A program made the translations under genes and the position numbers. Source: Actinomadura bangladeshensis (GTDB lineage: Bacteria > Actinomycetota > Actinomycetes > Streptosporangiales > Streptosporangiaceae). Taken from it: DNA of 64,000 nucleotides. The notes beneath the pieces were generated by a model. That model worked only from the letters and a program-made list of their open reading frames with translations. It was not told the origin of the DNA and made no database searches. The DNA is taken from assembly GCF_004348335.1 (NCBI RefSeq), contig NZ_SMJW01000006.1, positions 1 through 64,000 on the forward strand. Reading direction: 5' to 3'. Shown here in pieces: positions 52,868-60,315 of the stretch. The stretch's first letter is position 1; each line of letters opens with the position of its first letter.

Positions 52868-53352
52868 AGCGACGGGCCTCCAGCCGAGCGGCGGCGGGCC
52901 AGGACTGCTTCGCAGACGGTACGGGCACAGCCAGCAGCCGCCTCGTGCTCCCAGAAGCGCAGCACCAACCAGCCAGCTTCCTCCAAACGGGCGTCAGTGT
53001 CCCGATCGCGCTCCATGTTGCGGCCGATCTTGTCGCGCCAGTACTCCGGGTTGGTCTTCGGCGGCACGAAGTGCTCAGGGCAGCCGTGCCAGAAGCAGCC
53101 GTCGATGAAGACGGCGACCCGAGTCGGCCGGAAGACCAAGTCAGCGGTCCGGCGCATACCTGCGAGCGGCTTGGCTGCCACCCGGTAGCGCAGCCCGGCG
53201 GCGTGAACCAGGGATCGCAGCGCGAGCTCAGGCGAGGTATCACGGTTCCGGTTGCCCAGCATGCTGCGCCGGTTGGCGGCCGACGATGCCCAAGAACCTT
53301 CCGGAGCCTGCCAGGATTCGCTGCCTGCCGCGTCACCGTCAGTCACGCGCAC
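52837..53352 (-). CDS. vsr: Very short patch repair (Vsr) endonuclease
   Basis: 171 residues, GTG at 53352 (or GTG 53346). Vsr signature: SMLGNRNRDTSPELALRSLVHAAGLRYRV, AVFIDGCFWHGCPEHFVPPKTNPEYWRDKIGRNMERDRDTDARLEEAGWLVLRFWEHE. It nicks next to T:G mismatches created by deamination of 5-methylcytosine made by an adjacent cytosine methyltransferase, which fits the methyltransferase at 46466-47800. It is convergent with the nuclease gene and overlaps it by 31 bp. Confidence 0.92.
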   Translation of the reverse strand: MRVTDGDAAGSESWQAPEGSWASSAANRRSMLGNRNRDTSPELALRSLVHAAGLRYRVAAKPLAGMRRTADLVFRPTRVAVFIDGCFWHGCPEHFVPPKTNPEYWRDKIGRNMERDRDTDARLEEAGWLVLRFWEHEAAAGCARTVCEAVLARRRSAGGPSLQPRSSGDAP

Positions 53353-53647
53353 TCACTCCTCCTGCGCTGCCCGCGCCCGAACCCACGCCTCTTCGAACTC
53401 ATGTTGGCTGATCACGCGAGGCCGGAGCTCGTTCTGGGCAGCGATCTCCTCCACCGTCCGACAGGCGCCCCGAAGGCAGGTGGCGCCGGACTCGCGGTGC
53501 TCGTCAGCGTACTCCAAGCGCCGTCTCGAACGACCTCGATCTTGCGGCTCTCGTAGCCGTCCTCGCCGTCCTCGCCGTCCTCGCTGTAGATTTCGACGGC
53601 TCATCGTTGAAGTCGTGGAACCACTTGACCTTCAAGTACCAGACCAT
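53353..53647 (-). pseudogene. DUF6881-like gene with two -1 frameshifts
   Basis: Three frames together spell one DUF6881-type protein. From ATG 53647: VWYLKVKWFHDFNDEP. After a one-base loss near 53596 a second frame continues EIYSEDGEDGEDGYESRKIEVVRDG. After another one-base loss near 53519 a third frame gives LEYADEHRESGATCLRGACRTVEEIAAQNELRPRVISQHEFEEAWVRA and stops at 53353, immediately before the Vsr start. Family members are ~90 residues with this exact order, so the reconstruction is persuasive. Either a decayed gene or two sequencing errors. Confidence 0.6.
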
Positions 53648-54049
53648 CGTTCGCCCCCAGTCCTCGATCCTTCGCCGAGCGGCCGTGGTTCCCGCCCGGC
53701 GGGTCAGGTTGAGTTGCCGTTCTATGCCGCAACCTGACCAGTGCGAGAGAGCCTGCGTAGAGACGTTGAGCTGCTGAAATATTTCACAAGATGCACCTGC
53801 CGGTCGTGCGCAACCTTGCGAGAGCGTGTGGGTGAGTTACCGGCCCGCTGCGTCGGCGCAGGGATGGGCGGCGGACATGCGTTGCGCCGGTAGGCGCGAA
53901 GATGAAAAAAATTGAAATTGCGACATAGGTGGACGAAATGTGCGATGGTGCTGGTGTTGGGCAGGTATCGCAACTTGCGCAACTCTGGCATACCGGTCTA
54001 GCCTTCCTGATCGTCAGGTTCTCGGTGGAGTGGAAAGGTGCTCGGCGGC
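53648..54049. other. AT-rich intergenic interval
   Basis: About 400 bp with no convincing gene. It contains A/T-rich runs (for example around 53900-53930) unusual for the window. It probably holds the promoter of the 54050 gene and marks the right edge of the island. Confidence 0.45.
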
Positions 54050-54883
54050 ATGGAGGATGAGCAAGTCGTCAAGCGGATACCTTGTGAACAGACACGCATG
54101 GTGAAAGCACTGATCAGAAGGTCGGGACTTAACCAGGGCACCATCTCGGAAGAGAGTGAGCGCGTCTCGGAGGAATACAGGGAGATCTGCTCGGACCTGC
54201 CGAAAATCCTGAGTCGTCCGACGATCAGCCGCATGGTTACAGGTAGCAACTTGGTCAAGATGAGAAGATGCAACCTCGTGCTTCTCCATCTGACGGTCCG
54301 ATGTGCTGAGAGTTCGATGCAGGGTGCCGGTGCCGCATCGCGCCAAGCAATGGAAGAAGCGGAGGCATTCGCTAGTGCTGTGCTCGCTGCGGGTGTTGAG
54401 TCGGGAGCGCGGCTGCCCAGTTCCTACGACCCTAATGATCCGCGTCATGATCGTACGGTCGACTTGTTCGGCGGCTATGGCATCAGCCTGCTCGAAGCCG
54501 GCGTTGCCAGAGGGGAAGCATCCTCATTGCGCAAACTTGCCGTGCTCCAGTGGCTCTCCGGCAACACTGACGATGCCCGCTATTGGAGCCGTCGGGCGGG
54601 TGAGGCGGTAGCGGAGCAGCCGTCTGCCCTCGACAACGCGAGTGCGGCGCAGGAGGCGTTCGCGGCAGGCCGCTGGTACCTCTTCCATCAAAACCGGGCG
54701 GTCGCTGAAACCTACCTCGAACTCGCGGCGTCGACCGGCCATGCCGATGCCGCCTTCCTCCTAGGTGAAGTCCTAGAGGCGCTGGAGCGCATCGAAGAAG
54801 CACGACGTTGGTTCTCGATCGCAGAGACCAACGGCCACAGCGAGGCCGGCGAGCGGCTGGCCGCCATCGATGGAGCCGCCTGA
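54050..54883 (+). CDS. Regulator-like protein with Sel1/TPR-type repeats
   Basis: 277 residues from ATG 54050 (MEDEQVVKRIPCEQTRMV). A N-terminal region resembles a degenerate HTH/regulatory head (VKALIRRSGLNQGTISEESERVSEEYREICSDLPKILSRPTISRMVTGSNLV). The C-terminal ~130 residues are Sel1/TPR-like (ARYWSRRAGEAVAEQ, AETYLELAASTGHADAAFLLGEVLEALERIEEARRWFSIAETNGHSEAGERLAAI). Not recognised beyond that; XRE-like proteins with tandem repeats are common in these genomes. Confidence 0.65.
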   Translation: MEDEQVVKRIPCEQTRMVKALIRRSGLNQGTISEESERVSEEYREICSDLPKILSRPTISRMVTGSNLVKMRRCNLVLLHLTVRCAESSMQGAGAASRQAMEEAEAFASAVLAAGVESGARLPSSYDPNDPRHDRTVDLFGGYGISLLEAGVARGEASSLRKLAVLQWLSGNTDDARYWSRRAGEAVAEQPSALDNASAAQEAFAAGRWYLFHQNRAVAETYLELAASTGHADAAFLLGEVLEALERIEEARRWFSIAETNGHSEAGERLAAIDGAA

Positions 54884-54980
54884 CAGCTTGGTCGGCTGGG
54901 CCTCGGGCAGGATAGGCGACCGCCCGAGGCGAGTCTGGCAAGAGAGGGGGTGAGCGACCAGACGCAGACCTGACAGCACT

Positions 54981-55013
54981 GACGGGTTCCTCGATGACAG
55001 CGAGGAACCCGTC
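54981..55013. terminator. Perfect 13-bp hairpin
   Basis: GACGGGTTCCTCG (54981-54993) and CGAGGAACCCGTC (55001-55013) with a 7-nt loop, after the 54050 gene. No T-run follows, but the stem is strong. Confidence 0.65.
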
Positions 55014-55066
55014 TGATGATCCGACCATCCCGGAGCTTCGAACCCACCAGGAAGGCCCAACCACCT

Positions 55067-55276
55067 ATGAATCTGCCGCCCGGACCGCGTCGCCGTCAAA
55101 TCTTCGTTGCGGCCGCTGCGCTGCTGATCGTCGGCGCGTTCGTGTTCGGCGTGCTGATCACGTACCACCCGCGGATCGCCGCGGCGGCTGGTGTCGTGGT
55201 CCCGCTCGTCCTCGGAGGCCTGAGTCTCCTTATCTCGCTGTACAAGGGCGGCTCTCAGCCGCCTACCACGACCTAG
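55067..55276 (+). CDS. Small two-helix membrane protein
   Basis: 69 residues from ATG 55067: a basic N-terminus (NLPPGPRRRQ), TM1 IFVAAAALLIVGAFVFGVLI, TM2 AAAAGVVVPLVLGGLSLLISL, tail YKGGSQPPTTT. The frame is open to 55016 but the ATG sits better before the basic stretch. Unknown function. Confidence 0.6.
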   Translation: MNLPPGPRRRQIFVAAAALLIVGAFVFGVLITYHPRIAAAAGVVVPLVLGGLSLLISLYKGGSQPPTTT

Positions 55277-55390
55277 GGGTGCCGGGCGGTGGGCCTCGAT
55301 CACTCCGGGGCCCACCCCGACTGCAGTAGTACGAGAGCCTCCCGTCCGGTACGCCGGGGCCCCATTCCCGTTGCTCGCAGGACATGCCCG

Positions 55391-57121
55391 TTACAGGCGT
55401 TCAGGGGCTTGGATTCCGAGGAGGGCGAGGCCGTGGCGGATCACGCGGGCGGTGTGGGTGCTCAGGGCGAGCCGGGATGCTCGGACGGCGTCGCCGGCGG
55501 TGAGGACGGGGCAGGTCTCGTAGAACGTCGAGAAGGCCGTCGCGGTCTCGAACAGGTGGGTGCACAGCCGGTGCGGTTCGGCGAAACGCGCGGCGGCGGT
55601 GACGGCGGCGGGGTACTGGCTGAGCTTGAGGGCCAGGGCTCGTTCGGCCGGCTCGGCGAGGAGCAGGTTCGCCGAACCGTCACCGGCGCCGCTATCAGCG
55701 GCCTTGCGGATCAGGGACCGGATTCTGGCGTGCGCGTACTGGAGGTAGGTGGCGGTGTTGCCGTCCATCGACATCATCCGGTCCCAGTCGAACACGTAGT
55801 CCTTCTCGCGCGCGGTGGACAGGTCGGCGTACTTGACGGCGCCGATTCCGACCGCGCGGGCGATCTCGGCCTGCTCGTCCGCGCTCAGTTCGCTGCGGTC
55901 GGCGACGATCGCGGCCGCGCGGGTCACCGCCTCTTGCAGAAGATCCGCCAGTTTCAGCCCGGCGCCCTTACGCGAGCCGAGGACCTTGCCGTCGCTGCCC
56001 AGCACCGACCCGAACGCCACGTGCGTTGCAGTGCTGGTCGGGGCGAGCCACTCGGCCTCTCGCGCAGCTGCGAAAATCATCTTGAAGTGCAGGGCCTGCG
56101 GCGCACCCACCACGTACAGCAGCAGATCGCCCTTGAGGTCCTGCGACCGGTAGCGGATGGTCGCAAGGTCGGTGGTGTCGTAGTTGTAGCCGCCGTCGCG
56201 CTTGCGGATGATCAGCGGTACGGGTGCGCCCTCGCGGCCGGTGAAGCCGCGCGGAAACACGCACAGCGCGCCCTCGCTGGGCATCGCGAGTCCCTTGGCG
56301 ACCAGCTCATCGCAGGTTGAGCCCAGCACGTCGTTGCAGGCGCTCTCGCCCATGTAGTCAGCCGGGGTGAGTCGGACGCCGAGCAGGGCGTAGACGGCCT
56401 CCATGTGCCGCTTTGACTCCTCCAGTAGCCGCCGCCACAGGTCGAGGGTGGCGGGGTCGCCGGCCTGGAGTGCCACCACGCGCTTGCGGGCCCGCTCGGC
56501 GAAGTCGGGGTCGGCGTCGAACTTGCGGCTGGCCTGGACATAGAACTCATTGAGGTCGCCGATCGACAGCTCGCCACTGGTCAGGCCCTCGTCGACCAGG
56601 TGCTCCACGAGCTTGCCGAACGGGGTGCCCCAGTCGCCCAGGTGGTTCTGCCGGATCACCTCGTGCCCGAGTTCCTCGTGCAGCCGCACCAGCGCGTCCC
56701 CGATGATCGTGGAGCGCAGGTGCCCGACGTGCATCTCCTTGGCCATGTTGGGCGAGGAGTAGTCGATCACCACCCTGAGCGGGGCCTGCTCGGGGACGCC
56801 GAGCCTGTCATCGGCGGCGAGCGCGGCCAGATGCGCGGCCAGGAACTCTTCGGTGAAGGTGAGATTGACGAATCCGGGCCCGGCGACATCGGCGATCAGC
56901 CCGGTGGTGTCGAGGTGCGCGGCAATGGCGTCGGCGATCTCGCGGGACGGGCGGCCCAGGCGCTTGGCCAACGGCATCGCGGCGTTGCACTGGTAGTCGG
57001 CGGCCCGCCCGGGGGCCGAGGGTCGGATGACTGCCTGCTCGGGGGTGATCTCCACATCCAACGCGGCGTGGACCGCGTCGACGATGCGCCGTTCGAGTTC
57101 GGCGCCGAGATCTGGCAGCAC
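55391..57121 (-). CDS. argS: Arginyl-tRNA synthetase (ArgS), probable second copy
   Basis: 576 residues, GTG 57121 with GGGGAGAA upstream. Class I synthetase joining Arg to tRNA-Arg. HIGH-type motif SPNMAKEMHVGHLRSTIIGD at ~125-145, the loop region FPRGFTGREGAPVPLIIRKRDGGYNYDTTDLATIRYR, and a KMSKS-equivalent GKVLGSRKGAG. A C-terminal anticodon-binding domain (DALR-type) ends in ALSTHTARVIRHGLALLGIQAPERL. The canonical actinobacterial argS sits beside lysA/hom-thrC-thrB; this one does not, so it may be a paralogue. Function is full-length as far as visible. Confidence 0.9.
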   Translation of the reverse strand: MLPDLGAELERRIVDAVHAALDVEITPEQAVIRPSAPGRAADYQCNAAMPLAKRLGRPSREIADAIAAHLDTTGLIADVAGPGFVNLTFTEEFLAAHLAALAADDRLGVPEQAPLRVVIDYSSPNMAKEMHVGHLRSTIIGDALVRLHEELGHEVIRQNHLGDWGTPFGKLVEHLVDEGLTSGELSIGDLNEFYVQASRKFDADPDFAERARKRVVALQAGDPATLDLWRRLLEESKRHMEAVYALLGVRLTPADYMGESACNDVLGSTCDELVAKGLAMPSEGALCVFPRGFTGREGAPVPLIIRKRDGGYNYDTTDLATIRYRSQDLKGDLLLYVVGAPQALHFKMIFAAAREAEWLAPTSTATHVAFGSVLGSDGKVLGSRKGAGLKLADLLQEAVTRAAAIVADRSELSADEQAEIARAVGIGAVKYADLSTAREKDYVFDWDRMMSMDGNTATYLQYAHARIRSLIRKAADSGAGDGSANLLLAEPAERALALKLSQYPAAVTAAARFAEPHRLCTHLFETATAFSTFYETCPVLTAGDAVRASRLALSTHTARVIRHGLALLGIQAPERL

Positions 57122-57147
57122 GGTTTTCTCCCCTTCGAGATGGCTGG

Positions 57148-57405
57148 TCAGCGGGCTGACCGTGGTGAGTTCACGCTATCGCGGTGCTGTCCCGATTGGC
57201 CGAGGTGTTCGCCGGCGTCCACGTAAATCACCTGCCCGGTGACGCTGGCGGCCCGGTCGAGGAACCGGAGTGCTGCGCCAAGGTCGGCCAGCGTCGCGCG
57301 GCGCTGCAGCGGAGCCCGGCCGCGTGCGAGGGCGTACAGGTCGCCGCCGGAGCTGGGTACCAGGAACAGGCCGGGGGCCAATGCGTTCACTCGGACGCCG
57401 GGGCC
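57148..57405 (-). pseudogene. C-terminal fragment of a short-chain dehydrogenase
   Basis: Only an SDR C-terminal part is readable: GVRVNALAPGLFLVPSSGGDLYALARGRAPLQRR, TLADLGAALRFLDRAASVTGQVIYVDAGEHLGQ. The VNALAPG and VTGQVIYVDAG strands are typical SDR ends, but the N-terminal Rossmann fold and Tyr-x3-Lys are missing upstream. Remnant next to argS; the tail beyond 57180 is non-homologous. Confidence 0.65.
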
Positions 57406-57677
57406 TGGCCGGGGGATTGGGCAGTCTGGCGGGCCGGTTATGGAGCGGCCCCCTTCCTGCCTGCGACGCTGGCTGCGAGAGCTTGGGGTTGGGCCAGAGC
57501 CTGCGGTTGTGTCCGGTGGCCCGGGCGGGGGTCGTCTCGTTCCTGGCGTCCGGCGATACCAGGCCAGTCATCGGGCGGGTGGTCGATGTGACCGGCGACG
57601 CCGGGTTGTGAGTTCGGTGCACGGGTGAGCGTCCGTCCCCGAGTGGCCCAATGGGAACGGGCGGTGGGCGGTGAAAA

Positions 57678-57691
57678 TAGAACCTGTTCTT
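57678..57691. promoter_or_regulatory. KstR-like box upstream of the SnoaL-like gene
   Basis: TAGAACCTGTTCTT matches the KstR consensus TnnAACnnGTTnnA except the last base; it ends 34 bp before the ATG at 57726. Confidence 0.45.
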
Positions 57692-57725
57692 GTCTAATCG
57701 GCCTGCAGCGGCCAGTCTTGGGCGC

Positions 57726-58187
57726 ATGGATCTGGTTGCTCTGGAAGAGATTCGGCGGCTCAAGCACCGGTACCTGCGGTGTGTGGACCTCAAGCTGTGG
57801 GACGAGTTCGCCGAGGTGTTCACTGAGGACGCCGTCGCCGAGTACGACACCCCGGTGCTCAAGAAGACCCTCAGGTTGGAGGGGCGGGACGCGATCGTCC
57901 AGTACATGCGGGAGAACCTGGACGGCGGGAAGATCAGCGCGCACACGGCCGGGTGCCCGGAGATCGACATCGATGGGGACCGAGCGACTGGGATTTGGTC
58001 GCTGGACGACACGATCATCATCCCGGAGCACAAGCTGCTGATCCGCGGTGCCGCGTTCTACCACGACGTCTACCGGCGCGGGGAGGACGGGCGGTGGCTG
58101 GTCGAGAAGACCGGGCACCGGCGGACGTACGAGTACATGGTCTCGCTGGACGACGCCCCGAGCCTGAAGTTCACCACCTCCCATTGA
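57726..58187 (+). CDS. SnoaL-like (NTF2-fold) protein
   Basis: 153 residues from ATG 57726: DLVALEEIRRLKHRYLRCVDLKLWDEFAEVFTEDAVAEYDTP, VQYMRENLDGGKISAHTAGCPEIDIDGDRATGIW, FYHDVYRRGEDGRWLVEKTGHRRTYEYM. A nuclear-transport-factor-2-like fold, as in SnoaL_4 proteins and steroid delta-isomerases. With a KstR-like box upstream and the steroid-type operon downstream, a role in sterol breakdown is likely. Confidence 0.85.
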   Translation: MDLVALEEIRRLKHRYLRCVDLKLWDEFAEVFTEDAVAEYDTPVLKKTLRLEGRDAIVQYMRENLDGGKISAHTAGCPEIDIDGDRATGIWSLDDTIIIPEHKLLIRGAAFYHDVYRRGEDGRWLVEKTGHRRTYEYMVSLDDAPSLKFTTSH

Positions 58188-58202
58188 TCGGGACCGAGCG
58201 TT

Positions 58203-58236
58203 GACCAGAACCTAGAACGGGTTCTAGGTTCTGGTC
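58203..58236. promoter_or_regulatory. KstR-like operator inside a 15-bp-arm palindrome
   Basis: Perfect inverted repeat: GACCAGAACCTAGAA (58203-58217), CGGG, TTCTAGGTTCTGGTC (58222-58236). Its centre TAGAACGGGTTCTA (58213-58226) matches the KstR consensus TnnAACnnGTTnnA exactly. It lies 54 bp before the GTG at 58290 and could also act as a hairpin. Confidence 0.65.
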
Positions 58237-58289
58237 CTCAGTGTCGCGTTCTCAACGGCGTTCGCGCCCCGCGTCCCCAGGAGAGCCCG

Positions 58290-59510
58290 GTGGCCACCGA
58301 CTCAGCTGAAGGCAAGACCGATTCGTTCGAAGCCGCGACGCGTTCGTTCGCCGACGCGGTCGTGGAGGCAGAGCGGATCATCCGCAACGCGCCTCACGTC
58401 AAGACCGACCAGGACCTGGCCGAGGGGCTCGACTACCTCGCCGGCAGCATCAAGGCTTCGCTGCACATGGTCGGCGCCTACCAGCAGGACTATCCGTTCT
58501 TCGCGTCGTCGACCGGGCCGTACACCAAGTTGGGGCTCGACAACCCGGACACGCTGTACTTCCACGCCTACATCCGGGACGACGCCGAGTACGTGGTGAC
58601 CGGACGGCGGGGGACGACCGCCGATCTGAGCTTCCAGGTCATGAACGGCGACTACTCGCCTACGCAGTCGCCCGACAGTCTGACCGCGTTCGATGACCGC
58701 GAACTCGACATCGCCGAGGACGGGTCGTTCCAGTTGAGGTTCGGGCCGCCGAAGGACGACCCTGGGCCTGGTTACGTCACGCTTCCGTCGGGCGCGGCCA
58801 TGCTCATTGTCCGGGAGGTGTTCAGCGACTGGGAGAACGAGCGGCCTGGCGAGATTCGCATCCACCGAGCTGACACGCTCGGCACGTCGCCGCTCTCCGT
58901 TCCGTCCGAGCGGATGGCTCGGCGGTACCAGATCGCCGGGAAGATGCTGGTCTCCAGGATTCGCACCTTCCTGGCCTTTCCCGAATGGCACTACCTGCAG
59001 CTTCCGGTCAACACGATGACCGAGCCGCGGCCCACGCCGGGCGGCCTGGCCACGCAGTTCTCGTCCGTCGGGCATTACGACCTGGACGACGACGAGGTCA
59101 TGGTCATCACCGCGCCGGCCGCCGACCGGGAAGTGGCGCCCTACCAGGGCTTCCAGCTCGGCAGTATGTGGTACATCTCGCTCGACTACATCAACCACCA
59201 GACGAGCCTCACCGCCGACCAAGCCCGCGTCGACGAGGACGGAATGATCCGGTACATCGTCAGCGAGCGTGATCCCGGGCTCGCCAACTGGATCGAGCGG
59301 ACGGGCCACCGTCGCGGCTACCTGCAGTTCCGGTGGCAGCGGATCAGCCGTGACCTCACACCCGAGGACGGACCCAAGGTCGAGGTCGTGAAGTTCGACG
59401 AACTGCCTCGCGTCCTGCCGTTCCATGAGAAGCAGCGGATCACACCGCAGGAATGGGCCGAGAAGATCGCGACCCGTCAGGTCGCCGTTGCGAAGAGGAT
59501 GCTCGGCTGA
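58290..59510 (+). CDS. DUF1214-like protein, Rv3531c-like, steroid-type operon
   Basis: 406 residues, GTG 58290 with AGGAGA upstream. Central region: YQQDYPFFASSTGPYTKLGLDNPDTLYFHAYIRDDAEYVVTGRRGTTADLSFQVMNGDYSP; C-terminal part: YQGFQLGSMWYISLDYINHQTSLTADQARVDEDGMIRYIVSERDPGLANWIERTGHRRGYLQFRWQ. The pattern is that of mycobacterial Rv3531c-type proteins with a DUF1214-like C-terminal half. In M. tuberculosis it lies in the KstR-controlled cholesterol cluster beside Rv3530c and Rv3529c, as here. The stop overlaps the next start (TGATG). Confidence 0.8.
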   Translation: MATDSAEGKTDSFEAATRSFADAVVEAERIIRNAPHVKTDQDLAEGLDYLAGSIKASLHMVGAYQQDYPFFASSTGPYTKLGLDNPDTLYFHAYIRDDAEYVVTGRRGTTADLSFQVMNGDYSPTQSPDSLTAFDDRELDIAEDGSFQLRFGPPKDDPGPGYVTLPSGAAMLIVREVFSDWENERPGEIRIHRADTLGTSPLSVPSERMARRYQIAGKMLVSRIRTFLAFPEWHYLQLPVNTMTEPRPTPGGLATQFSSVGHYDLDDDEVMVITAPAADREVAPYQGFQLGSMWYISLDYINHQTSLTADQARVDEDGMIRYIVSERDPGLANWIERTGHRRGYLQFRWQRISRDLTPEDGPKVEVVKFDELPRVLPFHEKQRITPQEWAEKIATRQVAVAKRMLG

Positions 59511-60292
59511 TGGCGGACCTGCTCAAGGATAAAGTCGTCGTCGTTTCCGGGGTTGGGCCTGGGCTGGGGCGCGGGCTCGCCGTCCAGTGCGCCAAGGCCG
59601 GTGCCGATGTGGTGCTCGCGGCGCGCAATGAGCAGCGGCTCGCCGAGGTCGCCAAGGAAGTCGAGGACATCGGGCGGCGCGCCATCGCCGTCCCGACCGA
59701 CATCAACGATTCGGCGGCGTGCGAGCGGCTCGCGGAGACGGCCCACGAGGCTTTCGGGCGCGTGGACGGTCTCATCAACAACGCCTTCGCGACACCGCCC
59801 CTGAAGGATCTGACCAAGGTCGATCTCGACGGGGTACGGGCCGGCTTCGAGACGAATGTGCTCGCTGCCCTGCACCTCACCAGACTTTTCGTCCCCGCGC
59901 TCGAAGAACACGGCGGGTCGGTCGTCATGATCAACTCGGCCGTCCTCCGCCACTCCCGCAGGACGTTCGGCGCCTACAAGATGGCCAAGGCCGCGCTCCT
60001 CGCGATGGCGCAGAACCTGGCGACCGAGTTGGGGCCGCGCGGCATCCGGGTCAACACCATCGCCCCCGGATACATCTGGGCCGACAACCTCCAGTGGTAC
60101 TTCAACCACCTCGCCAAGAAGCGCGGCGTCACGGCGCAGGACATCTACGACGAGAACGCCGCGACGACCGACCTGCGGAAACTCCCCGAGCCGGACGAGG
60201 TCGCCGACGCCGTGGTGTTCATGCTGTCGCCGCTGGCCCGTGCGGTCACCGGACAATGCCTGGACGTCAATTCCGGCGAGTGGCACCACTAG
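59510..60292 (+). CDS. Short-chain dehydrogenase/reductase, Rv3530c-like
   Basis: 260 residues from ATG 59510, coupled to the upstream stop. NAD(P) motif VVVSGVGPGLGRGLAVQCAKAGADVVLAARNEQRL, then LINNAFAT (NNAG-like), VVMINSAVLRHSRRTFGAYKMAKAALLAMAQNLATELG (active Ser, YxxxK), RVNTIAPGYIW and VTGQCLDVNSGEWHH. Likely oxidises a steroid-ring or side-chain hydroxyl. Second gene of the operon. Confidence 0.88.
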   Translation: MADLLKDKVVVVSGVGPGLGRGLAVQCAKAGADVVLAARNEQRLAEVAKEVEDIGRRAIAVPTDINDSAACERLAETAHEAFGRVDGLINNAFATPPLKDLTKVDLDGVRAGFETNVLAALHLTRLFVPALEEHGGSVVMINSAVLRHSRRTFGAYKMAKAALLAMAQNLATELGPRGIRVNTIAPGYIWADNLQWYFNHLAKKRGVTAQDIYDENAATTDLRKLPEPDEVADAVVFMLSPLARAVTGQCLDVNSGEWHH

Positions 60293-60315
60293 GCACCCTA
60301 GGAAGGGGCGTACCG

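Noticed and set aside
46466-53352. DISARM, BREX or Dnd/Dpd system
   Set aside because: No DUF1998 gene, PglX/PglZ, BrxL, or Dnd/Dpd genes accompany the island; only a cytosine methyltransferase, helicase and nuclease-like genes are seen.
53722-53991. 89-residue minus-strand frame before the 54050 gene
   Set aside because: AT-rich, no ribosome-binding site, and contains stretches such as FNFFHLRAYRRN without family likeness.
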